Assembly (NCBI GenBank): GCA_963844325.1
Contig: CAWJNV010000001.1
Span: forward strand, 1,426,001-1,490,000
Reading direction: 5' to 3'
Origin: CADCTQ01 sp963844325
Lineage (GTDB): Bacteria; Bacteroidota; Bacteroidia; Cytophagales; 172606-1
Length of the DNA: 64,000 nucleotides
How positions within the stretch are numbered: the stretch's first letter is position 1; each line of letters opens with the position of its first letter. The notes beneath the pieces are model-generated. The model was given only the letters and a program-made list of their open reading frames with translations, did no database searches and was not told the origin of the DNA. Made by a program: the position numbers and the translations under genes. Shown one piece after another: positions 38,268 to 48,110 of this stretch.

Positions 38268-38653
38268 ATGAGTGGGGAAAGGTGAAAACGACCGGACGGC
38301 TACGGAAAACAGGCGCTGCTTGGGGGAAACTATGATTGCACGCAATGGGCTGGTGGGGCACTTACGGTTGCTTGCTGCCGCCAGAAAGGTTTTCCGGCTG
38401 GAAGCAACCCCTGCGAGCCAGGCATGGAGGAGTTGGTACGTGTGCCACCGGTGAAGGTGAGCACCAGTGATTTGACGGTAGGTGGTTCTGCAATAAGTCC
38501 AGGCATGGGTCCGGGTGGACGATCCGCGCGAACGGGCAGGCCTAGTTGTCGGGGAGAAACTTCTGGAAGACGACGCTGCCCAGTCGGGCTTTTGAGGGCG
38601 TGTTTTTTACCAACCCCGCGTTCCATGCGGGGGAAGGGCCTTACTTTTGTTCA

Positions 38654-38721
38654 ATAAGTGAGTCTGCACGGTGCGTTTGGGTTTGGTCACCTGGGTGACG
38701 CTGGCGGTTCGACTCACTTAT
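38654..38721. repeat. Nested inverted repeat between the sigma factor and glycoside hydrolase genes
   Basis: ATAAGTGAGTC (38654-38664) and GACTCACTTAT (38711-38721) are exact reverse complements. Between them sits a second exact palindrome, GTCACC-TG-GGTGAC (38686-38699). It lies just past the 3' end of the minus-strand 38755 gene. The strand is not T-rich after the stem, so it is not a standard terminator. The rest of the gap 38268-38754 shows no gene. Confidence 0.7.
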
Positions 38722-38754
38722 CCTTATTTCCACATTGTACCGCGGGATGCAGGG

Positions 38755-41343
38755 TTATTTGATGTAGATTTTCCTGACCGTGCGGGTGCTTCCCTGCCGC
38801 AGGCTAAGCAGATAAAATCCTTTGGACAGCCCCGCCGTAGAGACCCGCAGGGTATTTTGTCCCGCTGCTACGGCAAAATCCTGCAGGGAAGCCCGCTGTC
38901 CGACTCCACTCGTCAATTCAACGGAAGCCGTTCCTTTTGCTTTCGAAGAGAACTTTACGTTGACAAACCCGTCGGTGCCGGGGTTAGGATATACTTCCAT
39001 CACACCGGCGGTTTGCACCTCCCCCAAACGGGCCGTAGCGGTAGATAAAAGCTCCAGTTTCCATTGTTGGTTGTTGCCGCCGCTATACGTGTATTGCTGT
39101 ACGTTGGCGCCATCCGCGGTAGAAAATCCGGCTACATCCAGGGCTTTGCCGCTGTTGCGGTTAATCAGCCGGTGATACCCATCGGTGGTAGCTTCTATTT
39201 TCCACTGTTGCGTGTTCAATCCTGCATAGGTCCATTGTTGCACATTTGCACGATCATCCAGGGAGCTGTTGCTTACTTCCAGGGCTTTGCCGCTGGCTTT
39301 GCCCACCAGCTTATAGTACCCATCGGTAGTAGCGGTGATGATCCATTGCTGGGAAGTAGCACCATTGGCCGTCCACTGGTGAACATTGGCGCCATCGGCG
39401 GTTGATCCGTTGGCTACATCAAGGGCTTTGGCACTGTGCCGGGCGGTAATCCTATACGTGCCGCTGAAGCCGGCAGGAGGCGGAGTGGTCGTAGAACCAC
39501 TCGTATAGAACTCTATTTCAGCTACGTTTCCGTAGGAATTGGTGCCGCCCAGGTAACGCAGGTAGCGGTAGCCGGTGGTGCCGGTCAAATCTACCTGTTG
39601 CCACGCTTCAGCCGGTTGGGTAGCAATGGTATGCAGGTCTACAAAACCGGCCGAAGCGCTGGTATTGGAGCCCTGAAATTTACCTCCTGTCATTCGGGCG
39701 GCGTTGGCGGCCCGCGGGTGGAACCTGATTCTGGTCACTGTTTTGGCGGTACCTGCATCTATTCCGGTATAGGCACCACTGGCATCGTTGGCATCAAAAT
39801 ACGTAGCCGTATTCCCGTCAAAAGCTTTATCAAAGGTACAAGTGCTGCAACCATACCAGGGAACGGTACCAAAAGCAGTACCGGTAATACGGGTATGGGT
39901 AGTACCGGAAGAAGCCGAAGTAGTGACACCCAGCGCGGTACTGGACGCCGAACGATTACCGGCTGCATCATAGGCTTTTACCGTAAAGCTGTAGGTAGTG
40001 GAGGCGGATAAACCGGTAACCTGGTAACTTGTACCGGCAGAGGTGCCCGCCAAGGTAGTGCCCCGGTATATTTCATACCCCGTAACGCCCACGTTATCCG
40101 TAGAAGCGGACCAGGATAAATTAACGGTGGCAGCGGTTTTCGCCGGCGAAGTCAGGTTGGCGGGAGCCGTAGGCGCCTGGCTATCCGCAGGGGAAGTGCC
40201 TTTCGCGAAATCGACGAGTGCCCGGTATTTGTGGGCCTGGGACAACGGCTGACCTACATATTCAACTGCCCCCCAGCTTCCTTGTCCACTGAAGGCACCG
40301 GAATGACAGTAATGCATAAACAAGCTGAACATGTTTTTATAGGCATTGAGGAACCTCGAATAGAATTCATACATTCTTGGATCACGGTTCGCAATGTTGG
40401 AGCCATTTCCACCGGGCGTCGAATAATTGGCAATGTGTTGTCCGCCTTCATACGCTACAAAGCCAACTCCCTTAGGGGTTAAATAATCTTTCAGCTTTTG
40501 ATTCTGAGCAACCGAACCAGGGATCAGGTCGATTAATTTTTGGATGGCTGCCGGATCATCCCCCCTTACGTCGTGACCGATGTAAGGGCCTACTGCGTAT
40601 ACATCCGGTCTGATCCCGGTCGGATTCCAGGTAGTACTTTCAATGGTACTGAAATGGACGCCTGCCAGCCATTCGTTTCCATCCTGTCCGGCCAGTACTT
40701 TCACTACCCTGCTGCTCATTTCTGATCCGAACACATCCTGGAAAATTCTCCAGCACTTGATGGCAGCTATTGCCTGGTAGTGATTGGCCCTTTGGTAATA
40801 GTCGCCGGGTAATCCCAGCGCAGCACCTTGTTCAGCGCAATATTTCGCTTGCTGAAAGCCCCAGTTCCAGGTTTCATTGGAATATTCTACGTATACCTTG
40901 AGCCCGGGCTTTAAATTGCTTTTAACCAGGGTCGCCAGTTGCCTGATATAGTCATCGTTGGCCGCATGGGGAATCGTGGTCCAAAAATGGGCGTTCATGC
41001 GATTGCATAAATCAATTTGCCATTCGTAAGCAACCCCATCGGTCGTATAATGATCCGCCGTTTTGGGGATTCTCTGCGACCAACTGGTAATGGTAGTGTT
41101 ATTGGTGGGAACAAAGTCCATGGGTCTTATGGCTTTGTATATGCCCAGTTCACTGATTAACTGAGCGTTCCAGGGATCAGTAGTAGTGCTCCAGTTCACC
41201 CCGCTTTTAAACACGCCGTCCCGAATCCCCCAACCTATATTCCAGAAGTTGGTTCCCAAAGACATCGTGCTCTGAGCAAATGCCATTGGAAGTGAGCCTG
41301 CCATAACCAGGCAGCTGAGTAAGAATAGTTTAAGTTTTCCCAT
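38755..41343 (-). CDS. Secreted GH-A-like hydrolase with FN3, F5/8C, RICIN and T9SS domains
   Basis: An 862-residue secreted protein. Order: signal peptide (1-23, ending AFA); a compact GH-A-like catalytic domain (26 to about 385) related to the 9501 and 19700 proteins but lacking their N-terminal beta part; FN3 (390-480); F5/8 type C/CBM32-like domain (about 485-625); ricin-B trefoil with QQW repeats (632-775); T9SS sorting domain (about 790-862). Candidate catalytic residues are Glu157 in EYSNETWNW and Glu299 in VAYEGG. The hybrid two-component gene lies upstream on the same strand and may control it. The substrate is unknown. Confidence 0.85.
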   Translation of the reverse strand: MGKLKLFLLSCLVMAGSLPMAFAQSTMSLGTNFWNIGWGIRDGVFKSGVNWSTTTDPWNAQLISELGIYKAIRPMDFVPTNNTTITSWSQRIPKTADHYTTDGVAYEWQIDLCNRMNAHFWTTIPHAANDDYIRQLATLVKSNLKPGLKVYVEYSNETWNWGFQQAKYCAEQGAALGLPGDYYQRANHYQAIAAIKCWRIFQDVFGSEMSSRVVKVLAGQDGNEWLAGVHFSTIESTTWNPTGIRPDVYAVGPYIGHDVRGDDPAAIQKLIDLIPGSVAQNQKLKDYLTPKGVGFVAYEGGQHIANYSTPGGNGSNIANRDPRMYEFYSRFLNAYKNMFSLFMHYCHSGAFSGQGSWGAVEYVGQPLSQAHKYRALVDFAKGTSPADSQAPTAPANLTSPAKTAATVNLSWSASTDNVGVTGYEIYRGTTLAGTSAGTSYQVTGLSASTTYSFTVKAYDAAGNRSASSTALGVTTSASSGTTHTRITGTAFGTVPWYGCSTCTFDKAFDGNTATYFDANDASGAYTGIDAGTAKTVTRIRFHPRAANAARMTGGKFQGSNTSASAGFVDLHTIATQPAEAWQQVDLTGTTGYRYLRYLGGTNSYGNVAEIEFYTSGSTTTPPPAGFSGTYRITARHSAKALDVANGSTADGANVHQWTANGATSQQWIITATTDGYYKLVGKASGKALEVSNSSLDDRANVQQWTYAGLNTQQWKIEATTDGYHRLINRNSGKALDVAGFSTADGANVQQYTYSGGNNQQWKLELLSTATARLGEVQTAGVMEVYPNPGTDGFVNVKFSSKAKGTASVELTSGVGQRASLQDFAVAAGQNTLRVSTAGLSKGFYLLSLRQGSTRTVRKIYIK

Positions 41344-41412
41344 AGGTTTAATATTATTTTATTGGGTTATAGTCCAATTTTAATATAAAACCGCCTTCTG
41401 GTTTTGTCGTCC

Positions 41413-41432
41413 ATTCCCAATTTTAGGGGAAT
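41413..41432 (-). promoter_or_regulatory. Candidate operator upstream of the 38755-41343 gene
   Basis: An inverted repeat, ATTCCC-N8-GGGAAT, lies 70 bases before the start codon in an AT-rich promoter region. The element AATTTTA occurs within it and again at about 41374. No function is proven. The rest of the 674-base gap (41344-42017) holds only three copies of AAGGCACC (41857-41880) and no gene I can support. Confidence 0.35.
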
Positions 41433-42017
41433 ATGTGACAAGTCGAATTAATAGTTGATTTTCAACATCTTAAAGACTCCAGATTTGAAAATTTGGTAAT
41501 GGTTTCTAACAGTTGATGGGTTGTTGACTCATTCTTGCTGCAACCACTGTTAATCAGGTAACTTAGATTAGTGCCAACAATGAGATAAGCAGCAGAACAA
41601 GCAGGGTCAGCGCCGGGGGTGATCGTCGGTGAGACGGGCTTTCTCAAGAAGGGCCGGCAGGCGGCAGGCTTCAAACGGCAACACAGTGGTACGGCCGGGT
41701 TGAAAATTGTCAGATCGGGGCGTTTATAATTGCCCGCTGGCTGGAGGATCAGAAACGGTGCAGGCTGGCACACCGGGGCAAACCGAGTTTGCTACGAAAC
41801 CCGGGCTGGCCGGGCAACTGATTCAACGGGTGTACCAGGGTACAGAAATTGCCACAAAGGCACCAAGGCACCAAGGCACCAGGAAAACCCAAAGGAATGG
41901 CCGCAGTGAACCTGGGCGCCATTGTGTCTCGGTGGCAAGTCAGAAAATGTACCGTAGCATATTCAAAGGCCGCCTTTTTAACTATTCAGAAGTAAACCTG
42001 TTTTTCCGGATAGCCTT

Positions 42018-45000
42018 TTATTTACTTTTGATGAACTCGGAAGGAGAGATGCTGTAAGTTTTTTTAAAGCTTCTGGTGAACTGGGCATGGTCATAGAAAC
42101 CCGTAAGATAGGCAACTTCCGATATTTTATGGGTTCCTTTTTTTAGTAGTTCCTTCGCTTTTATCAGTCTTCTGTTTCTGATGTATTCGTGGACGGTTTG
42201 GTTGGTTACTGCATGTACCTTACGGTATATCTGGCTTTTGCTCATGTAAATGAGTCTGGAGAGTTCTTCGTGGCCGAAGTCAGGCTTCTCAAGGTTGTCA
42301 TCAATGATTTCGTTTAGCCTGGCAATGAATTTCTGGTCAATTTCATTACTGAAGTTGTTTTGCAGATAAGCCTTTAGTACGCGCTTTCTGGTTAATGCAT
42401 TTCGAATTTTTAACGTGAGGACGGAAGCATTGAATGGTTTGGTAATGTAATCATCGGCTCCGGATTCCAAACCCATGATCTGCTGTTCATTTGCCGTACG
42501 GGCGGTAAGCATCAGAATGGGAATATGGGACGTTAATTCTTCATTTTTCAGTCTCTGTGTTACTTCAAACCCTTCCAGGTCAGGCATCATTACATCGCAA
42601 AGGATTATATCAGGGATTTCCTGCCTGGCAATGTTCAAACCTTCTTCCCCATTTTCAGCTTCAAATATTTGATATTCATTCTGGAGCAGCAATCTTAGAA
42701 AGGAACGTATTTCATCGTTATCATCAATGATAAGAACGATGGGAGCATCCAGATTGCCGGGCTGTTCTTCCTCTTCATCCTTTGGAACCGGAGGAGAAAG
42801 CATAAGATTTTCCTCCTTATAACAGTTGCCCGAGTCTTTGACTCCCTGTGCTTTACGTAAGGGTAGAACAACTGTAAAAAGAGAACCCTTGCCCGGAGTA
42901 CTTTTTACGGTTATTTCTCCTTCGTAAAGCTCAACCAATTCTTTTGTTAATGCCAAACCAATACCTGATCCGGGGGTCATGCTTATATTTTTCTTGTCCG
43001 AAGAATAAAATCTTTCGAAAATCAAGGGAATCGCCTCCTCCTCTATTCCTGCACCGGAATCTTCCACTGAAACGGTAAGCAATCCGGTTTCCACAAAATA
43101 CCTCAGATAAAGGGAAATGCTTCCATCCGGCGGGGTAAACTTAAATGCGTTGGAAAGAAGGTTGTTTACAATTTTTTCAATAACATCGCGATCGAAGGGA
43201 ACAACAGCTTCCCGGAAATTGCTTTCCAATGTATACCGTACATTTTGCTGTTCTGCAAGTGGATTAAATGATTGAAAAATACTTTCCAGGAAGCGGAACA
43301 GGTCGGCTTTAACCATCTTCAGTTCTAAATTGCCTGTTTCTACCTGCCGCATGGTTAATAACTGGTTAATCAAATTCATAAGCCTATGCGCGTTTCTGCT
43401 CATCAACTCCAATTGCCTGTAGATCGGCGGGCTCTCCCTGAATGAATTCAGCAGATTTTCGACAGGACCTATTATCAACGTTAAAGGCGTTCTGAATTCA
43501 TGGGAGACGTTCATAAAAAACTTCAATTTAAATTGATTTACTTCCGCTTCCTTCAGCATCAGTTCCTGCTTCTGCTCAAACTGCAGCCTTTCAATGATTA
43601 ATTGGTTTCTCAAGTTGGATTTATACGTGAGAAAATTCCTGATACTCAGTGCAGATATGGTCAGCAGAAGTGCATAGATCGAATAGGCCCACCAGGTTTT
43701 CCATACGGGAGGGGCAATTATAATATAAAGCTTTCTGGTTTTATCACTCCAGACGCCGTCATTATTGCTGACTTTTACCATAAAAACATAACTGCCCGGA
43801 GGCAGGTTGGTATAGGAAGCTTCTCTTTTATCCGCCTTAGCTGACTTCCAGAACGTATCGTATCCTTCCAGCATATATTGATACCCATTTTTCATGGGGG
43901 CCTGAAAATGCAGGGCAGCAAATTCAATGGAAAAGTCAGCCTGGTTATGCTTTAGCGCTATAGAATCGGTATGGGTTATCAACTTGGTTAAAATCACATT
44001 CTCATCATAGGTCTTATTCGCCTGGACGGATTGGTTGAATAATTTAAAATCCGTTAGGGCAACGTCCGCCAACACACCGCTTTTTTCTATTTTTGCAGGA
44101 TCAAAATAAGTGATGCCGTTTATGCCGCCGAAAAAAAACTCACCGGATTCTTTGTCCTTGTAAAAAGAGCGGGGAAAAAACTGGTTGTCCGTAATTCCAT
44201 CAATCTTGTAATAGTTCTGAAAGCTTTCGTCAGCGGGGTTAAATTTGGATAATCCGTTATCGGTGCTTATCCAAAGGTTATTATTTTTATCTTCCAGTAT
44301 CCCGTAAACAGCCATATTGCAAAGGCCATCCTCTTCCGTGTAGTTTTTGAAATAAAAGTCCCCTTCCCGCACCCGGAGCCGGCATAAACCTTTATTGCCC
44401 CCTATCCACAACTCCTGCCCCTCTTTTGTAAGTCTTTCGTGGATTACTTTAATGGTATTGCTAAGGACCCCCCCGGGCCCGGGAGCTATGTTGTCGAAAT
44501 GGTCTTCTTTTTCGTTGTATATGCTTAAACCTGCTTCAGTTCCCAGCCAGATACTGCCTTTGGCATCCTGGAAAACGCACCACACTGTATTGTTGGCTAT
44601 TGAATTGGGGTTATGTTTTTCATTTCTATAGCTTTTAAAAGAAATAATCTTATCATTTTTATCTAGTCTGGCTTTGCTTGCCCCGTTTGCCGTACCTACC
44701 CAAAGCTCTCCCGCACGCGTTTCTATTATATCCCTGATACTCCAGTCAGCCAATGAATTTTCGTAACCGGTATTGTCAGGAACATAATGCGTCATCCGGT
44801 CCGTGAACGGATTGTAATGCTGGAGACCTCCCCTGAAAGAACCAATCCAAACGTTTTTTTTAGAATCAATGTAAATAGGTCCGGTAAAGTTTTCTCTTAA
44901 TGAAGGCCCGGCATCATTGTCTTTATAAAAATGTTTGTATATGGTTTCATAGCCTGGGCTTAAAAAATACAGCCCGTTATAAGATGTGCCCGCCAACAGG

Positions 45001-46157
45001 TATTTTTTACTATTCAGCGTCAGTTGGTTTATGCCCCAAACGTAATTATCCGTTTTTCCGGACTTATCTTTAAACAGATTAATGATATGTTTGAATTTTT
45101 TTTGAGTAAGCGAAGCTTTGGACAAGCCGCTGTAGATGGAGCCGATCCAAACGTTGTTGGTCCGGTCTCTGTAAAGTACTTTAACGTTTTCTGAACAAAC
45201 AGCCTGCGGATTTGAAACATCGGCGGTATACCCAACTACCGAACGGACGGAAACTGATTTTTCATTTGCTGCGTTTTGTTCGATCCCGAACGTTACCTGG
45301 TAGAATCCGCCCTCTTCTGAGCCGGTGAGAACGGAGGTGGCTGAAGTTCTTAAGATGGCTGAGATTGTCTTTTGGGCATGAAGATTTACTACCGGAATAA
45401 TTACTTCCCGCTTTGTATCCAGTATACCCAATCCTTCGTTCTGGCTTGCAATCCAGAGAATACCATAGGGATCCAGGTAAAGTTTACTGATGTGCGAGCC
45501 AATGGAAGATAACGTTATCTTTTCTGCGGTCGGGTTTACTGTACCCTGGCTTTGGGTTATTTTAAATAGCTGATCTTTAATTGCTACCCATAAGTTCCCA
45601 TCGCTGTCGTATTGAATGGAACTAATGGAAGTTTCCAACTGCTTATCCGGGTATTTCTTCATTTTCATATCCGGGTCTACATAATAAAGGCCGTATTCCG
45701 TACCGATCCAGACATTCCGTTTTTTGTATTGAACAATATCTCGGGCATTAAACAGGTGATTTTGGTCCGGCGGGTGTATTCTGCTGATTTTTCCTGTAGC
45801 CGGGTCCATGCTGCATAAGCCACTGCGGGTGCCTATCCACAACAAGCCTTTACTATCTTGTTTAAGGCTTAAAACGATATTGTCGGGAAGAGAATTTGAA
45901 TCGCTGACATAATGCCTGAAGACTTTGAAAGAATATCCGTCGTATCTGTTTAAGCCGTTGGGCGTCCCGAACCAGAGAAAACCTTTACGATCCTGGATAA
46001 TTGTTAGAATAGTAGCATGTGATAACCCCTGATCTTTGCTTACGCTCTGAAAATACAGTTTGTCCTGAGCGGCTGATCTGGGGGTGAGAACTAATAAAAG
46101 TAAAAGCTGAATGAAAAATATAAACTTATAAGTTTTTAACTTTTTTTTACTGTCCAT
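42018..46157 (-). CDS. Hybrid two-component system sensor/regulator
   Basis: A 1379-residue membrane regulator with sensor, kinase and DNA-binding output in one chain. Order: signal/anchor segment (about 10-30); periplasmic two-component propeller repeats (about 35-740; repeated FLWFGTPNGLNRYD / LWIGTRSGLCSMD patterns); Y_Y_Y domain (about 748-812); TM (about 820-845); HisKA with phospho-accepting His886 in HEFRTPL; HATPase (N-box NNLLSNAFKF, G-boxes); receiver with Asp1188 in CDVMMPD; AraC-type HTH (about 1275-1379). Such proteins bind an oligosaccharide and switch on degradation genes. The 41343 hydrolase gene is the nearest likely target; the large cluster at 3-26 kb is another possibility. 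Confidence 0.96.
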   Translation of the reverse strand: MDSKKKLKTYKFIFFIQLLLLLVLTPRSAAQDKLYFQSVSKDQGLSHATILTIIQDRKGFLWFGTPNGLNRYDGYSFKVFRHYVSDSNSLPDNIVLSLKQDSKGLLWIGTRSGLCSMDPATGKISRIHPPDQNHLFNARDIVQYKKRNVWIGTEYGLYYVDPDMKMKKYPDKQLETSISSIQYDSDGNLWVAIKDQLFKITQSQGTVNPTAEKITLSSIGSHISKLYLDPYGILWIASQNEGLGILDTKREVIIPVVNLHAQKTISAILRTSATSVLTGSEEGGFYQVTFGIEQNAANEKSVSVRSVVGYTADVSNPQAVCSENVKVLYRDRTNNVWIGSIYSGLSKASLTQKKFKHIINLFKDKSGKTDNYVWGINQLTLNSKKYLLAGTSYNGLYFLSPGYETIYKHFYKDNDAGPSLRENFTGPIYIDSKKNVWIGSFRGGLQHYNPFTDRMTHYVPDNTGYENSLADWSIRDIIETRAGELWVGTANGASKARLDKNDKIISFKSYRNEKHNPNSIANNTVWCVFQDAKGSIWLGTEAGLSIYNEKEDHFDNIAPGPGGVLSNTIKVIHERLTKEGQELWIGGNKGLCRLRVREGDFYFKNYTEEDGLCNMAVYGILEDKNNNLWISTDNGLSKFNPADESFQNYYKIDGITDNQFFPRSFYKDKESGEFFFGGINGITYFDPAKIEKSGVLADVALTDFKLFNQSVQANKTYDENVILTKLITHTDSIALKHNQADFSIEFAALHFQAPMKNGYQYMLEGYDTFWKSAKADKREASYTNLPPGSYVFMVKVSNNDGVWSDKTRKLYIIIAPPVWKTWWAYSIYALLLTISALSIRNFLTYKSNLRNQLIIERLQFEQKQELMLKEAEVNQFKLKFFMNVSHEFRTPLTLIIGPVENLLNSFRESPPIYRQLELMSRNAHRLMNLINQLLTMRQVETGNLELKMVKADLFRFLESIFQSFNPLAEQQNVRYTLESNFREAVVPFDRDVIEKIVNNLLSNAFKFTPPDGSISLYLRYFVETGLLTVSVEDSGAGIEEEAIPLIFERFYSSDKKNISMTPGSGIGLALTKELVELYEGEITVKSTPGKGSLFTVVLPLRKAQGVKDSGNCYKEENLMLSPPVPKDEEEEQPGNLDAPIVLIIDDNDEIRSFLRLLLQNEYQIFEAENGEEGLNIARQEIPDIILCDVMMPDLEGFEVTQRLKNEELTSHIPILMLTARTANEQQIMGLESGADDYITKPFNASVLTLKIRNALTRKRVLKAYLQNNFSNEIDQKFIARLNEIIDDNLEKPDFGHEELSRLIYMSKSQIYRKVHAVTNQTVHEYIRNRRLIKAKELLKKGTHKISEVAYLTGFYDHAQFTRSFKKTYSISPSEFIKSK

Positions 46158-46662
46158 ACAACCAGTGGAGTTATTCCATGATTAAACATCTGTCTTGCTT
46201 CTGATTGTCTCTTCTGAATATTGGTACGGCAATATCTAATGCCATCGAATTACCAATAATCTGATGAAATCTGCAAGTCAGAGAATAACAATTTAAAAAA
46301 TATAAGTATAGGGTTGCATCTTGTAAAGACGAATGTGAGACAGCGAAAAACTGTAAAAGGCTTTAACAGCTTTACCTGTTTTGGGCTTTTGCCAGTCGAA
46401 GACGAAGGCCAGCCGCAGAGCCATCAGAGCGTATTTCGCTCCAAAACGCATTGGGAGTGCGTTTATTGTGCAGTTCAACCAGAGCACCTGCCAGTTTCTG
46501 GTGTTGTTGAGAGCAGGCATGATCAGTGCTTGCGGGCCCAGGGCTTCCGGGCGGCGCTGGACCAACTGGGAAAAGGCAAAACGAACATGCAGATGAAGCA
46601 TTAACGTATTTGCCTTGCTCAAACGAAATGGTTAAAAATCCGTTCATCAATAAGAAAACACC
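46158..46662. other. 505-base divergent intergenic region
   Basis: This lies between the oppositely oriented 46157 and 46663 genes. It holds their promoters. Overlapping ORFs on both strands (46293-46622 minus, 46314-46604 plus) look like chance frames, with no recognisable protein family. I see no RNA gene or repeat. Confidence 0.5.
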
Positions 46663-47709
46663 ATGAAGTCCTACTCCATTGCCTTGATGATCTACGGCGA
46701 GACCGGTTCTGGACGAAATGCGTTGGTCGAGGAGAAGTATCAGGAACTGGCCGGTGCATTTGTATCTCAAGGATTCCAGGTCCAATCCGTATTGTATAAT
46801 GACCAGTCAGGGGATGCCTTGTACGGGGAGCTGCTCAGGTTTGATGCCGTGTTGGTGTGGGTCAATCCCATTGAGCAAGGAATCAACCGACGAAAGCTGG
46901 ATGCACTGCTGGTCCAATTAGCCAATCAAGGGTGCATGATTTCCACCCATCCGGAAGTCATTCTTAAAATGGGAACAAAGGAGGTGCTCTATGCTACAAG
47001 AGACATGGAGTGGGGAGGGGAAACAAACCTGTATAAGCGCTATGAGGACTTTGTGGCGCACTTTCCCCAGTCCTTGCATCAATCGGGGATAAAAGTATTG
47101 AAACAATACCGGGGCAATGGCGGCCATGGCGTGTATAAAGTTGTCCGGGGACCCTCCGGAGAAGAAGTGATTGTCGTTCACGCGAAAAACAGCACGGAAG
47201 CCAAAACGTTGCGCTGGCCTGATTTTTACCAAGCATTTAAGCCCTATTTTGACAATGATGGCTTACTCATCGAACAAGCCTGGAACCCAAACCTGGTCAA
47301 TGGCATGGTCCGTTGTTACGTGTCGGGCAGTAAAGTAGCCGGGTTCGGCTACCAGGAAATCAATGCCCTCTACCAGTCACCTGTTTCTGGTGCTCAACAT
47401 GGTGTACTTCCCGGTAAACGCTACTATTTCACCCCACACTGCGGATTATTCACGGATTTGAAACGGATAATGGAAAACAGCTGGATTCCTCAATTGCAAC
47501 AAAGATTTGCCATTGTCGAGGAAAGGATGCCGGTGATTTGGGATGCTGACTTTTTTATCAATGATCCCAATAGTGACTCGGGCATTGACAAATACACGCT
47601 TTGCGAAATCAATGTCAGCTGTGTATCCCCTTTCCCGCCTAGTGCCGTTCCATTCATTGTAGCAGCCGTACGCAATAGACTTTCGCCGGCAATGAAAGCA
47701 AAAGGGTAG
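46663..47709 (+). CDS. ATP-grasp-like protein, Cj0069 family
   Basis: A 348-residue cytoplasmic protein similar to the Cj0069 family, which has an ATP-grasp-like fold. Visible features are MKSYSIALMIYGETG at the start, TKEVLYATRDMEWGG in the middle, the glycine-rich nucleotide loop KQYRGNGGHGVYKV (about 146-160) and an acidic metal-type patch near the end (WDADFFINDP, then LCEINVSCVSPFPPSA). ATP-grasp enzymes ligate a carboxylate to an amine using ATP; the substrates of this family are unknown. The gene stands alone, divergent from the hybrid two-component gene. The following gap (47710-47894) has no supported feature. Confidence 0.8.
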   Translation: MKSYSIALMIYGETGSGRNALVEEKYQELAGAFVSQGFQVQSVLYNDQSGDALYGELLRFDAVLVWVNPIEQGINRRKLDALLVQLANQGCMISTHPEVILKMGTKEVLYATRDMEWGGETNLYKRYEDFVAHFPQSLHQSGIKVLKQYRGNGGHGVYKVVRGPSGEEVIVVHAKNSTEAKTLRWPDFYQAFKPYFDNDGLLIEQAWNPNLVNGMVRCYVSGSKVAGFGYQEINALYQSPVSGAQHGVLPGKRYYFTPHCGLFTDLKRIMENSWIPQLQQRFAIVEERMPVIWDADFFINDPNSDSGIDKYTLCEINVSCVSPFPPSAVPFIVAAVRNRLSPAMKAKG

Positions 47710-47894
47710 CGGGAAGAGCTAACACAGGTGAGGCGAATGGAGCAAAAAGAGGCGCCTACCTCACGCTGGCTTTCAGCAGATGAGTCCCGGTTGATTGAGT
47801 ATATCAGTAGGTCTACCCGGTTCAAAAGCCAATCATTTCAAATGCGACAGGAGCACGTAGGGCGCTTTTGTATGCAAATGGAATATAAACACAA

Positions 47895-47929
47895 AAGCCA
47901 CTCATGAAACAAATGTTCATAAGTGGCTT
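47895..47929 (-). terminator. Terminator of tRNA-Arg
   Basis: On the minus strand AAGCCACT and AGTGGCTT pair and extend through ATGAA/TTCAT with one mismatch, followed by TTTTGTGTTT. It starts 13 bases after the tRNA 3' end. Confidence 0.8.
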
Positions 47930-47941
47930 ATATGGTAGAAG

Positions 47942-48015
47942 TGGTCTCGTAGGGAGTCGAACCCCAAACCTTCTGATCCGTAGTCAGATGCTCTATCCAA
48001 TTGAGCTACGAGACC
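47942..48015 (-). tRNA. tRNA-Arg (anticodon ACG)
   Basis: A complete 74-base tRNA without an encoded CCA. The acceptor stem is GGTCTCG/CGAGACC and the discriminator base is A. The D arm is GCTCAATTGGATAGAGC, and the anticodon loop CTACGGA places ACG at 47979-47981. The T arm carries GGTTCGACTCC. ACG becomes ICG after deamination and reads the CGN codons. A promoter and a terminator flank it, so it is a single-gene unit. Confidence 0.98.
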
Positions 48016-48045
48016 TTGCGGGTGCAAATATAATGGTTAATTTTG
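48016..48045 (+). promoter_or_regulatory. Bacteroidota-type promoter for the ALDH7 gene
   Basis: TTG (48016-48018) and the -7 element TAATTTTG (48038-48045, exact TAnnTTTG) are 19 bases apart. The predicted transcript start near 48052 gives a leader of about 59 bases before the ATG at 48111. It overlaps the opposing tRNA promoter. Confidence 0.6.
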
Positions 48046-48056
48046 TATAGTCACAA
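48025..48056 (-). promoter_or_regulatory. Bacteroidota-type promoter for tRNA-Arg
   Basis: On the minus strand TTG (48056-48054) and the -7 element TATATTTG (48032-48025, exact TAnnTTTG) are 21 bases apart. The start would fall a few bases before the mature tRNA 5' end at 48015. Confidence 0.65.
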
Positions 48057-48110
48057 GTTTGCGACCAATCTTTTCTACTCAACCTTACTTCGGCCCCGGC
48101 CCCACTTTTC

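Noticed and set aside
38654..38721. tRNA-like structure (acceptor-like ends and GGTTCGA)
   Set aside because: D and anticodon arms cannot be formed in the right order; treated as a nested inverted repeat.
41857..41880. Short direct repeats as a CRISPR array
   Set aside because: Three adjacent 8-base AAGGCACC copies without spacers and no cas genes; no CRISPR array is present in the window.
46293..46622. 109-codon minus ORF upstream of the hybrid two-component gene
   Set aside because: No recognisable family, overlapping ORFs on the other strand and atypical composition; I could not support it as a gene or transposase remnant.
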